Shown here piece by piece: positions 1 to 8,956 of a DNA stretch of 64,000 bases; position 1 is the first letter of the stretch, and every line of letters begins with the position of its first letter. Position numbers and translations under genes: made by a program. Below the pieces are notes generated by a model that had not been told where the DNA came from, made no database searches, and saw only the letters and a program-made list of their open reading frames with translations. Source of the stretch: Saprospiraceae bacterium (GTDB taxonomy: Bacteria > Bacteroidota > Bacteroidia > Chitinophagales > Saprospiraceae); the NCBI GenBank assembly GCA_016708265.1, contig JADJGA010000014.1, positions 104,192 to 168,191 on the forward strand, in the 5' to 3' direction.

Positions 1-255
1 AAAAACGGATATTTTTATCTTGAAGTAAATGATGATCTAGCAGCAAAAATGACTTTTTACTTTTCAGATGAAAAGACCATCGTCATTGATCATGCCGAAG
101 TAGATGAGGCCTTTAACGGGCTGGGATATGGTAAAAAAATGGTCGCAGATGCTGTTCAGTATGCCCGGGAAAAAGAATTAAAAATAATACCGGTCTGTCC
201 GTTTGTTAAGAAAGTTTTAGAAAGAAATCCTGAATACTCTGATGTACTTAAATAA
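1..255 (+). CDS. GNAT-type N-acetyltransferase, C-terminal part (5' end outside window)
   Basis: The open frame runs in from base 1, so the ATG at 49 is internal. The 84 visible residues read like the small single-domain GNAT family (YjdJ type): a strand around NGYFYLEV, then IDHAEVDEAFNGLGYGKKMV, which carries the acetyl-CoA-binding GxGxGK-like loop and the following helix, then the conserved end IIPVCPFVKKVLER. Proteins of this family are about 90-100 residues, so little is missing. Substrate cannot be told from the sequence. Confidence 0.8.
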   Translation, partial: KNGYFYLEVNDDLAAKMTFYFSDEKTIVIDHAEVDEAFNGLGYGKKMVADAVQYAREKELKIIPVCPFVKKVLERNPEYSDVLK

Positions 256-494
256 ATCATTTATAAAACAGATCCATTATTAAATAATCGAATAAAAACA
301 AAGGTTTTATTCATTATATGTGTATCTTTACAGATCGTTTTACTGCTGCAATTTATACGTAAAAATAAATAATTAAGGTTTTACTTTTTTTATAAATAAT
401 TATATAAAACGTCTTTTGTTCAATAAGCTAAATTAAGTTGATCATTAAGCTGTCTATATTATCCTGGGATTTCTTAAAAAAAACTTTTACCTTA

Positions 495-1523
495 ATGCCA
501 AGTATGAGTTTTTGGAACAATGCCGGCATAATCCAGCTGTTTATTTTTATAATTGGTTTTACTTCATACTTTAAGGCTCAGGGACAGTCTGCTTTCAATT
601 CTTTCAATTTTGATAATGAGGACGTTAATAGTTTTGACAACTATACTTCATGTGATGGGCAGAAAATTTATAAAATAAAAAATGCTGACTTCGACTCTTT
701 GAATATTCCTTTGAAGAGAGCAGGCAGACTGTTCCTTATCGAAGTTAAGCTTGATGGTCAGGTGGGCAATTTTATTTTTGACACCGGAGCCAGCAATCTC
801 CTGCTCAACAGAACTTATTTCAGGGACTATAAAACATCAGGTACCCAAAAATCATTTGGAATAACCGGAAACGTAAATGCAGTAGATCAGGTGTTAATAG
901 ACAGTCTTGAATTTTCCGACTTGAAATATACAAAAATTCAGGCTGATGTTGCCAATCTGAATCACCTCGAAAACCGGGCAGGTGTCAGAATTCTTGGACT
1001 TTTCGGTTTTAACATGATCAGGAATTTCGAAATTATCTTTGATGGCAACAATAATTTGCTCCAGTTATTCAGAATTGACAGAAATGGCAGCCGGGTAAAC
1101 TCCAAAGCCATTTTAAAAACACACTGCACTCAAAAAATTGAATTTTTGAACAATATACTTTTTCTGACAGGGAAAATCAATGATAAGAAATTGTTATTTT
1201 GTTTCGATACCGGAGCAGAAATGAATTCTCTGAGCAGCTATTGTTCAAAAAAAGTTTTAAAAACAATAGCCGTAAGGGGCAGAACAATTCTTAGGGGTGC
1301 CGGTACAGGAAATTTTGAAGTGTTGCATGGAATTATGGGAAATTTTAAATTTGAAAATACCAAATAAAGAATGGAAACAATAATTGCAGATCTTGGACAT
1401 TTAAGTATGGTTTATGGGAATTATATTGACGGAATATTGGGATATAACTTTATCAGCCAGGGGATTATTTCCATAAATTTTGTTAAAAGACAATTTGGAA
1501 TTACTTTTATAAAACAAGATTAA
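495..1523 (+). pseudogene. Retropepsin-like aspartyl protease, interrupted by one in-frame TAA
   Basis: The protein has two catalytic-type motifs, FDTGASNLLLN (about 778-810) and FDTGAEMNSL (about 1204-1233). That gives the two psi-loop halves of an aspartyl protease in one chain. A hydrophobic signal follows the Met codons at 495 and 504; an upstream TTG at 438 is possible but unlikely. Translation stops at TAA 1365-1367, yet the same frame continues at once through METIIADLGHLS and IDGILGYNFISQ, the normal C-terminal flap and psi-loop region of this family, to TAA at 1521. One codon therefore separates a complete enzyme from a truncated one. A base-calling error or a recent nonsense mutation both fit. 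Cargo and target are unknown. Confidence 0.7.
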
Positions 1524-1532
1524 TCTTTCAAA

Positions 1533-2693
1533 ATGCTAAAAAAAATAGCCAATTTACATTTTGCTTTTATTTCAAGAGATCAGTTCGCCCAAATTGACAC
1601 CAAAACCATCTGTTATATCGACAATGGCAGGATAGTTTTTAAATTAGATAAAAATTGGAATTCGGAACAATTGAAAGATGTTTACAGATTGTTTGACCTT
1701 GACAGTGCATTTTTGTCTGAAGCTTTCAAAATTAACAAAGACTTCGTTTATGACAGCATAATCTGGAAGATTAAGCAGTTGTCATCATCAATTATCGAAA
1801 TATCGAAAGAAATAAGTAAGTCAGGGGAATTATCAATATTACAAGAGATGATTTGAAAAACATTGAATCCATATTGACAGAAAACAACAAAATTATTACT
1901 GAATCAGGCTCATTTGGAGTAAACAATTTTAAATCCAATAAGAATTTTAAATATCGAGACGGAATTGCATTTTTTTATATTTCAGGCAGGAAACTTTAAT
2001 AATTGGGATCCTGCACAATTAAAAATGTCCAAAACTGATGAAGCCTGGGAAATTCCGGTATTTATAAATGAAGGCACACATTTTTATAAATTCGTGGTTG
2101 ATGGTCAATGGATCACAGATCCGGGAAATAAATCATGGAGATATGATACAGACGGCAATCAGAATTCAATTCTTGAAATAGGAGAAAGCCATATTTTTTA
2201 TCTCAATGGATTCAAAGATGCGAAAACTGTAACTCTTGTTGGTACGTTCAATAACTGGAGGGACAATGAACTTTTAATGAATAAAACTCCGGCAGGATGG
2301 GAATTGAAATACGTTTTACCGGACAAAATGCATCAGTACAAATATAAGGTTGACGGAAACTGGATCACAGATCCCGGAAATCCATATAAATCAGGTTCCG
2401 GAGATTATATCAACTCAGTTCTTGTTTTAAAACCCAATCATTCATTTCAGTCTCAATACATTATCTGGATGCTAAAAAAGTTCGCATAGCAGGAAATTTT
2501 AATAACTGGGATCCCAAAGGGTATCAGGATGTTAAAGGAAAACGGAAAATGGAATTTTCCCGTCAAGTTAAAACCAGGAAAATACTTATATAAATTTGTT
2601 GTAGATGGAAACTGGATTCCTGATCCGGAGAATAAATTCTGGGAGGAAAATGAACATGGAACAAATAACTCAGTATTGTGGATAAATGAATAA
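1533..2693 (+). pseudogene. Protein with three tandem CBM48/AMPK-type glycogen-binding modules, frameshifted
   Basis: Three copies of the early-set carbohydrate-binding module are visible, each with the hallmark G-x-FNNW followed by a W-E/K-x-P strand and KYKFVVDGNWxxDPxN: about 1985-2190, 2235-2440 and 2487-2690. Upstream (1533-1900) lies a region of about 120 residues without recognisable domains. The reading frame breaks near 1840, near 1975, near 2455 and near 2528. The last break is repaired by removing one G in CAGGATG. The final codons SVLWINE then TAA at 2691 form a sensible end. Modules of this kind bind alpha-glucans; here no catalytic domain is fused, so a sensor or binding role is inferred. 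It starts 9 bp after the protease gene. Confidence 0.65.
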
Positions 2694-2703
2694 TACAAAC
2701 CTG

Positions 2704-2711
2704 TATTTTTG
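2704..2711 (+). promoter_or_regulatory. Bacteroidota -7 box TATTTTTG
   Basis: TATTTTTG fits TAnnTTTG and lies 34 bases before the ATG at 2746. The -33 element is weak (TTG at 2676, spacer 25). Confidence 0.45.
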
Positions 2712-2745
2712 TCGAAATATATAAATCAAGTAAAATAAATAAATT

Positions 2746-3384
2746 ATGAAAAAAAATCTAATCATCCTGTTTTTATTCTCTTTGAATATATTAACTAATG
2801 CACAGCCTCCTCAGATCATCAAACTAACTCCTCCTGATACTTTGAGAGGCATTCCGGTCATGCAGGCTTTAGCTCACAGAACTTCTGCCTCTTCCTATGA
2901 TACTTCTGAAATGAAAATAAAAGATATTTCAGACCTGCTCTGGGCAGCAAATGGGATCAACAGGCCTGAATCAGGTAAAAGAACAGCTGCCAGTTCCTAT
3001 AATTCCCAGGACATTGATTTATATTTGTTTCTGAAAGCCGGTGTCTATATTTACAATCCAAAAGATCATCAGATTGAATTGGTAGTTTCGGGAGATCACA
3101 CAGATCTGATAGCTACAACCCAGGAATTCGTTAAGGGCTCAAGGCAGATAATACTTTTAGTTTCAGATATTTCACGATTCAAGAAAGGAGAGGAATCTGA
3201 AAAATTGCGTTGGGCTGCTATTGATGCTGGGATTGTTGCTCAGAATATCATGATTTTTTGTGCCTCTGAAGGTTTTCTTGCCAGGCCGAGGGTTTACATG
3301 GAAAATGAACAAATCAGGCAACTGCTTAAATTGAACGAGGATCAGCATTTGATCTTAAATATTCCGGTTTCATATAATAAATGA
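2746..3384 (+). CDS. Exported SagB-type nitroreductase-family protein
   Basis: The 212 residues begin with a signal peptide (MKKNLIILFLFSLNILTNAQ). Then comes the FMN-binding nitroreductase fold: the entry motif LAHRTSASSYD near residue 45, the helix ISDLLWAANGINR near 65, RTAASSYNSQDIDLYL near 80, and the late WAAIDAGIVAQNIMIFCASEGF (about 163-184), the helix that packs on the flavin. This is the SagB/ThcOx-like branch often found as small secreted or periplasmic proteins in Bacteroidota. The substrate is unknown. The gene is followed after 24 bp by the hemerythrin-like gene, so the two are probably co-transcribed. Confidence 0.8.
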   Translation: MKKNLIILFLFSLNILTNAQPPQIIKLTPPDTLRGIPVMQALAHRTSASSYDTSEMKIKDISDLLWAANGINRPESGKRTAASSYNSQDIDLYLFLKAGVYIYNPKDHQIELVVSGDHTDLIATTQEFVKGSRQIILLVSDISRFKKGEESEKLRWAAIDAGIVAQNIMIFCASEGFLARPRVYMENEQIRQLLKLNEDQHLILNIPVSYNK

Positions 3385-3408
3385 AATCTCTATAATGAGT
3401 ATTGATGA

Positions 3409-3870
3409 ATGGAAAAATCCGTTACAAAAAAAAGGCATGAGGCATTAAAGTACCTAAGCATGAACACCATTCAGGCTCTTTTGCTCTGCTGGCATATAAA
3501 GGAAGGTTTTAAAAAGAAAATTGATATACTCAGGATAAAGACTTATGCTGATTTTGTTTGGGAAAACAATCTGAAGAATCATTTTAAACTGGAAGAAAAA
3601 TACCTGTTTCCGGTTTTGGAAGAAGACCACGAACTGATCAAAAGAGTCTTAAGTGAACATTTCAGGCTTGAATTGCTGTTCAATACCGCTTCAGAACCCT
3701 CAGCAATTCTAAAATTTATAGAAAAGGAACTGGAGGAACATATCAGGTTTGAAGAAAGAGTTTTATTCAATCTGATCCAGGAAAAAGCAACAGAAACCCA
3801 GCTTGCAGAACTCATGGTGAACAGCTCTGAATCAAAGTGCATCATCTGGAATGATGAATTCTGGAAATAG
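3409..3870 (+). CDS. Hemerythrin-like (HHE cation-binding) domain protein
   Basis: The 153-residue helical protein has spaced His/Glu ligands of a hemerythrin-type di-iron bundle: H29, H58-x3-E62 (NHFKLEEKYLFPVL), H74, H84, and H111-x3-E115 (EEHIRFEERVLF). The repeated 'H-x3-E-x4-LFP/LF' pattern is characteristic of the family. It is cytoplasmic, with no signal peptide. Roles in the family include O2 or NO sensing and repair of iron-sulfur centres; which one applies cannot be told. Position behind a flavin nitroreductase suggests a redox or nitrosative-stress pair (inference). Confidence 0.75.
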   Translation: MEKSVTKKRHEALKYLSMNTIQALLLCWHIKEGFKKKIDILRIKTYADFVWENNLKNHFKLEEKYLFPVLEEDHELIKRVLSEHFRLELLFNTASEPSAILKFIEKELEEHIRFEERVLFNLIQEKATETQLAELMVNSSESKCIIWNDEFWK

Positions 3871-4087
3871 ACGCGCATGCATTAATCATTCAAAGTTTTC
3901 ATTTCAAATAATTATCAAAATTCAATCTTAAAGCTAAATTGAATCAGTTTATCTCAATAAAGTTAAATAAGGATAAAAAATCTCAATAAAATTTTATAAT
4001 TACCGATTTTATTCGTATATTTAGCGCATCAAATTAAGTTTTGATAGGAAGTTCCGGCTATTTTTATTTTTTAATAAATATTGTGAT

Positions 4088-4915
4088 ATGAAATACCTAA
4101 TTATTTTACTTTGGTTGATATTGGGTATCATTTATTTCTGGCTGTGGAACAGTGGTAAAAATAATTGTTGTGATGAAAACGGACTTGCCATTGAATCAAA
4201 AATGCCTGTGAATGGTGATAGCAGTGATACCAAAACATTAGAAAAACCAGATCTGCCACTTGCCTTTAACTGGAGTTCACCACTTGCAGTGAAAGGTGAT
4301 GGTTTTAAGGCCTACAGGGATTCCATTATTTCATCTCTGAAAGATGATGAGATCCTCGAAATCACAGGCTATTACCGCCTCAGTGAGAAAAACACCGGCA
4401 ATGAAGAAAATCTCGGAATTGCCCGCGCAAAAGAGATCAGGAAATTGTTCCCTGAAATTCCCGATGAAAAAATCAGGCTGCTTAGCACAGTGGTTGATGA
4501 AAAGCCAGGAGAAAAGACAGGACTGTTTGCAAGTGCTTTATTTAATAACGCACTTAACCAGAAACAGGTCAAAGAAATTGCAAATACTGCACTGATCTAT
4601 TTTCCGCCTAATTCAGTTAAAAAGCTCAATTCAAAAGAAATTGAGGCTTATCTTGACGAAGTTGCTGAAGTAGTCAAAGTTACAGGTGAAAAAGTATCAC
4701 TTTCCGGACACACTGACAACATCGGTCCCGATCAGCCGAATCTGATCCTGGGACAGAACAGAGCAGATATAATAAAAACATATCTTCTTAAGAAGGGAGT
4801 TCCGGCAACACAGGTGATTTCTGAAAGTAAGGGCGAAAAAGCTCCGTTTGTTCCTAATACAAGCCTGGATAACAGGGCTAAAAACCGAAGAGTTGAATTA
4901 AAAATTATTAAATAA
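4088..4915 (+). CDS. Membrane-anchored OmpA-family protein
   Basis: The 275 residues start with one membrane helix (YLIILLWLILGIIYFWLW), a periplasmic linker with a CC pair, then two alpha/beta halves. The second half is a clear OmpA C-terminal peptidoglycan-binding domain: the SLSGHTDNIG strand-turn, LGQNRADIIKTYLLKKGV, and the final NRRVELKI motif. The first half (about 50-160) looks like a degenerate copy of the same fold. It is anchored by a helix, not a barrel, as in the inner-membrane OmpA/MotB-like proteins. The next gene begins 15 bp downstream and is probably a partner. Confidence 0.8.
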   Translation: MKYLIILLWLILGIIYFWLWNSGKNNCCDENGLAIESKMPVNGDSSDTKTLEKPDLPLAFNWSSPLAVKGDGFKAYRDSIISSLKDDEILEITGYYRLSEKNTGNEENLGIARAKEIRKLFPEIPDEKIRLLSTVVDEKPGEKTGLFASALFNNALNQKQVKEIANTALIYFPPNSVKKLNSKEIEAYLDEVAEVVKVTGEKVSLSGHTDNIGPDQPNLILGQNRADIIKTYLLKKGVPATQVISESKGEKAPFVPNTSLDNRAKNRRVELKIIK

Positions 4916-4930
4916 ATAAAATATTTTATC

Positions 4931-5884
4931 ATGATTACACTAGCTAGTTTTTGCAATATTCCATGGTGGTGCGTATTATTATCATGGTTACTTCCATTTC
5001 TTCTTGGATTGCTCCTGGGATGGTTGCTCTGGGCAAAATTCAAACAACTTTACGATAAACTTTACAAAGAATATAATGATCTCAGGATCAAACATATAGG
5101 TTTGGAAGAAGAACTTAAAAAATGTAAGTCACTTAAAAGTGATTATGTAAGTGAAATATCTATACTTAAGGGAAGGATCAGGGAACTTGAAGCCTACGAA
5201 AAGGAATATAAGGGTATTACAAAAATGCAGACGTTCACTACCGAAGGAGAAGCAGGACTTGCTTTTGCTTCAGGGATTTCAGCCAATAAATTTGCGGCTC
5301 TAAAAGAGGACAACCTGCAGGTAATTGAAGGTATAGGTCCCAAAATGGAAGAACTGCTCAAAAAGAACGGCATTTTGACCTTGACAGATCTGGCATCAAA
5401 AAATGCCGATTATTTACGCTCTCTCCTCGATAAGGAAGGCAATAAATATTCAATGATAGACCCTACAACATGGTCAGGTCAGGCACTTCTGGCACGTGAC
5501 GGACGATGGGATGACCTGATTGACATGCAGAAAAAACTCGATACCGGCAGAACAAACCAGACATCGGAAGAAACCGACAGCAAAGTAGAAAAGATCCTTA
5601 TAAAAATGGGAGTTCTCAAAAGATGGGATCCCAACGACCTGAAAGCAATCGAAGGAGTTGGCCCGAAAATTGAAATACTGCTTCATGAAGCAGGTATTAA
5701 GACCTGGAAGGAACTTTCAGAGACCCCGGTAGAAAAAATACAGGAAATACTCGACAAAGGCGGACCAAAATTCAGCCTCGCTGATCCTGGCACATGGCCA
5801 AAACAGGCTAAACTGGCTGCTGAAGGCAAATGGACAGAGTTTGAAGAATACCTTGAACATCTGAACAAAGGAAAAGAGAAATAG
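4931..5884 (+). CDS. Membrane protein with coiled coil and two helix-hairpin-helix repeats
   Basis: The 317 residues contain, in order, a long hydrophobic helix (about 10-35), a charged coiled coil (about 36-95), and two copies of a unit beginning with a helix-hairpin-helix motif, LQVIEGIGPKMEELLKKNGI (about 134) and LKAIEGVGPKIEILLHEAGI (about 239). Each ends in a FSLADPGTWPKQA-like stretch (YSMIDPTTWSGQA in the first). These DUF4332-like HhH pairs occur widely in Bacteroidota next to OmpA-like genes. HhH motifs usually contact DNA or mediate oligomerisation; here the membrane anchor makes a structural role plausible. It is the last gene before a strong terminator. Confidence 0.7.
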   Translation: MITLASFCNIPWWCVLLSWLLPFLLGLLLGWLLWAKFKQLYDKLYKEYNDLRIKHIGLEEELKKCKSLKSDYVSEISILKGRIRELEAYEKEYKGITKMQTFTTEGEAGLAFASGISANKFAALKEDNLQVIEGIGPKMEELLKKNGILTLTDLASKNADYLRSLLDKEGNKYSMIDPTTWSGQALLARDGRWDDLIDMQKKLDTGRTNQTSEETDSKVEKILIKMGVLKRWDPNDLKAIEGVGPKIEILLHEAGIKTWKELSETPVEKIQEILDKGGPKFSLADPGTWPKQAKLAAEGKWTEFEEYLEHLNKGKEK

Positions 5885-5898
5885 CGACAAGTGAAAAA

Positions 5899-5933
5899 AA
5901 GACCCGGGCAATACTGTCCGGGTCTTTTTTTCT
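5899..5933. terminator. Bidirectional intrinsic terminator
   Basis: Perfect stem AGACCCGG / CCGGGTCT (5900-5907 with 5918-5925), flanked by an A-run on the left and a T-run on the right. It sits between convergent genes ending at 5884 (+) and 5970 (-) and can serve both. Confidence 0.9.
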
Positions 5934-5969
5934 ATTACCATATATCAAGTTTAAAAAACTAATTAATCA

Positions 5970-6587
5970 TCAGTCTCCCAAAACTTGGTCTTTAATCGAA
6001 TTCTTCTTCCTCCCCTGCAGCCACTTATTACCTCTATAAGTGAAATATGAAGAGGCTGTGCCAACCAAAGCACCTACCACAACATCGCTGGGATAGTGGA
6101 CACCCAGATGCATGCGTGAATATCCCACTGATCCGGCATAAATATAAGAAGGTACAATAACATACCATTTTGGGAATGCAAGGCTCAGTGAAGTAGCAGT
6201 TGCAAATGCCGCTTCAGTATGTCCGGAAGGGAATGAGGGAGAACCACCATCTGAACGTTTTTCCAGGTAAGGATAAGTTACAAATGGCCTTTCCCTGTTG
6301 ATTATAAATTTCATTGATTTTGATACAACTGTTGATACTATTATGGATTCCACCATCACTATCCCCTTTCTTTTTATATCTTTATTTTTTCCGATCAACC
6401 CGGCTGAGTAAACTATCAATGGTGTGGCAATAGCAACAGTATTTACACTGTTGGAAAAAAAATGGAAAGTTGGGTCCAGGTCCCTGTTGCGGTTCAGATT
6501 GATATTTCTGAGAATGTTTATATCATAATTTTGAGTTTGTGCACTGGTAGACCAAAGTATTATAATTATTGCTATTAGATGTTTCAT
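5970..6587 (-). CDS. Exported PAP2-family phosphatase
   Basis: All three signature motifs of the acid phosphatase/PAP2 superfamily are present (numbering from the Met at 6605): K99-x6-R106-P107, P126-S127-G128-H129, and S163-R164-x5-H170-x3-D174. The Met at 6587 (seventh codon of the longest frame) starts a clean signal peptide and is preferred. Hydrophobic segments around 55-72, 82-98 and 150-180 suggest membrane association. The family dephosphorylates undecaprenyl pyrophosphate, phosphatidylglycerol phosphate or other lipid phosphates; the substrate here is not determinable. Confidence 0.88.
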   Translation of the reverse strand: MKHLIAIIIILWSTSAQTQNYDINILRNINLNRNRDLDPTFHFFSNSVNTVAIATPLIVYSAGLIGKNKDIKRKGIVMVESIIVSTVVSKSMKFIINRERPFVTYPYLEKRSDGGSPSFPSGHTEAAFATATSLSLAFPKWYVIVPSYIYAGSVGYSRMHLGVHYPSDVVVGALVGTASSYFTYRGNKWLQGRKKNSIKDQVLGD

Positions 6588-6889
6588 TTGTAAAACCAAA
6601 AACATTTTTTTAAATCTGAATCATTTTTAGGTAAAATTAATAATTCAGGATTTGATTTCCGGATACAGAGTAAAACGAATTTTCGATTTGTATATTTCAG
6701 TTTTCCATTATTTCCTTTTATACTAAAAACAAAAGAAAATTTGGACTAATATTTGGTATAGACCAACTGAAATATTAAGTATTATAATAAAGAATAGGAT
6801 TTATATTGATAATTAAAATTGTAACATCAGTGCAATTCAAAATTTCATATTGATATTAAATGAAAACTTTGAACAGTAAGTTTTAAAAG
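6588..6889. other. Intergenic, AT-rich, no gene seen
   Basis: This roughly 300-bp gap separates the FN3 gene end from the PAP2 gene start. I see no ORF, no RNA gene and no clear hairpin with a T-run for the long operon that ends at 6890. Confidence 0.6.
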
Positions 6890-8956
6890 TTAAAAATTAA
6901 ATATTACCTCTTTACTAAAATCCGATTGCCATTCTTTTTCATTTATAGCTTTTACTTTAAATCGGATAATATCGCCTTTTTTATAGGATTTGTCAATGAA
7001 TATATTTTCCCCGTTTACTGATTTATATGTTAAATATGGATGGTCGTTAACAGATTGGTAAATGATAAATCTATAATTTTTAAAATCCTTGTAGTCCCAT
7101 AATAATTTCACCCTATTTGTCTTTTCGTCATGTGTCAAAGTTATCATTTCAATAGGAGGAAGTATTTTTTTCACATAAGCTGTAACAGTTATTGTTCCCA
7201 CCCTTTCAGATTCAAGACCAGCATCATCCACTGCATATACCTGATAATTATACTTTTCTCCAGGAATAACCGACAAGTCTTTATAATATCCTTGTTTATT
7301 CAAAATACCTTCAGCATGTATTATCTCGTATATATTTGTTCCGTTTTTCTGTCTTACTAAATAATTTTTGAATACATCAATAGAGGAACTGTTGTACCAT
7401 TCTAATTCAATTCCGGTTTCAGTTACCCTTGAACCAATAAAAACAGGAGATGCCGGTGGCACCAAATCGGGTTTTTTAAGCATTAATACTTCAGAATACT
7501 TTGAGTAATTGGATCGCTGATCTATTGCCACAACTTTATAATAAATATTCTCAGTCAAAACATTTAGTGGTATAGTATCTCTCCATACTGTGTCCTGCAA
7601 TGGATGATCAGTAATGTTAATAAATGTGTGTCTTTTATCGTTGGAATAATGAACAAGGTATCCTTTGAGGTCAGGTTCCATACCCAAATTCCACTTAACA
7701 GTAACAATTCCATTTGTATCTATTATGCCTGTCAACCCTTTTGGGGCATTTGGTGGTATCGAATCAATGATGGTTCCATATTGTGGCATTGACACGTTGA
7801 CATTGCCTTCATTATCAAATATACCTATAAAGTAATAGTTGTTGATTAGGTCATTGCAGGTAGAATCAATGTATGTTCTTGTAACAGGAGGAAGTACTGA
7901 CTTAGTAATTTCGATGTACTCCTTTTCTTTTTCATCTGATTTAGAGATACGAAATCCTGCAATGTCTGATTGGGTTGGATCAACTTCCCAGTTTATCTGC
8001 ATTCTGTTATTGCCAAGATATTTGGTAGTAATATTGTATGGAGCAGTTGGTGGAGTTCGGTCTTTGCCCTGCAATATAATCACTTCTGACATCGGACCAG
8101 ATGTACCATAGGATGTTAGTCCTTCAATTTTATAAAAATATGCTTTGTAATTTGTCGGTAGTGAATCCCTGAACATCATTAGCTTGTCGTCCTTGTATGC
8201 TCTATAAGCAAATGGTATTTCGTTCAATTTTTTGAAGTTTTTTCCATCTTCACCCCGATATACGTTGTATGCAGAGTAGTATGGTTGGAAAAATTCTCTA
8301 TTCCAGTACAGTTGCACATTTTTTTCACCTTCATATGTTTTTTCGAAAAATACTTTAGGCCATTCTTCAGTGCTTTCGGTATTGATAGTAACTGCACTTG
8401 GGGTTATCGATATACTGGTATCCGGACATATAGAAGAAATCCTGTAGATAAAAATCTTTCCGATATCCACTTGATCCTCATATCGAAGTGCAGCAGATTT
8501 AGCTGCCAATGCGCTAAATTCACAAGAAAGCATGCAAGCTGAATACAAATTATTGAATTGATCGGCAGACTTAAAAACGTCATTGATATTTTGTAAGTTG
8601 AATTTTTGCTTCTCGCCGAGAATGGTTTGTCCTGCGGCTTGCAGGTAGATATCATCTCTGTTTGATGCTACCAAATTTTTCCATTGTTCCAGGTTAAGGG
8701 GCTTCAATGCTGGAGCAATTGTTTGCCATTTTAGGGTGTCATCTGCGTTCTTACTGAGTTCTGCTCTTTCTAATTTATACCCATAGTAGTTTCCCAATTC
8801 CCATGCTGAGGGAGTCGTAGGAACCCAACGTAAGACTACTCGCCCATTTCCAAAGTGAACTCCACTAAGCTTAATGGCATGATCCAGAGTATCCTGACTT
8901 TTGACACTTATTAAAAAACAGATGTTGATCATTAAAAACAAACTTACTTTTTTCAT
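6890..8956 (-). CDS. Secreted multi-domain fibronectin type III protein
   Basis: The 688 residues have a signal peptide (MKKVSLFLMINICFLISVKSQ). After a roughly 190-residue N-terminal part rich in W and Y come about five FN3-like modules, each with 'P-x-AP-x-N/LTG', a central W (WEVDPTQSDIAGFRIS, WNLGMEPDLKGYLVHYS, WYNSSSIDVFKNYLV, WDYKDFKNYRFIIY) and YxVxAxD. No T9SS sorting domain is evident at the C-terminus. Its start overlaps the stop of the giant gene by four bases (ATGA), so translation is coupled and the two products probably act together on the cell surface. Exact function unknown. Confidence 0.75.
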   Translation of the reverse strand: MKKVSLFLMINICFLISVKSQDTLDHAIKLSGVHFGNGRVVLRWVPTTPSAWELGNYYGYKLERAELSKNADDTLKWQTIAPALKPLNLEQWKNLVASNRDDIYLQAAGQTILGEKQKFNLQNINDVFKSADQFNNLYSACMLSCEFSALAAKSAALRYEDQVDIGKIFIYRISSICPDTSISITPSAVTINTESTEEWPKVFFEKTYEGEKNVQLYWNREFFQPYYSAYNVYRGEDGKNFKKLNEIPFAYRAYKDDKLMMFRDSLPTNYKAYFYKIEGLTSYGTSGPMSEVIILQGKDRTPPTAPYNITTKYLGNNRMQINWEVDPTQSDIAGFRISKSDEKEKEYIEITKSVLPPVTRTYIDSTCNDLINNYYFIGIFDNEGNVNVSMPQYGTIIDSIPPNAPKGLTGIIDTNGIVTVKWNLGMEPDLKGYLVHYSNDKRHTFINITDHPLQDTVWRDTIPLNVLTENIYYKVVAIDQRSNYSKYSEVLMLKKPDLVPPASPVFIGSRVTETGIELEWYNSSSIDVFKNYLVRQKNGTNIYEIIHAEGILNKQGYYKDLSVIPGEKYNYQVYAVDDAGLESERVGTITVTAYVKKILPPIEMITLTHDEKTNRVKLLWDYKDFKNYRFIIYQSVNDHPYLTYKSVNGENIFIDKSYKKGDIIRFKVKAINEKEWQSDFSKEVIFNF

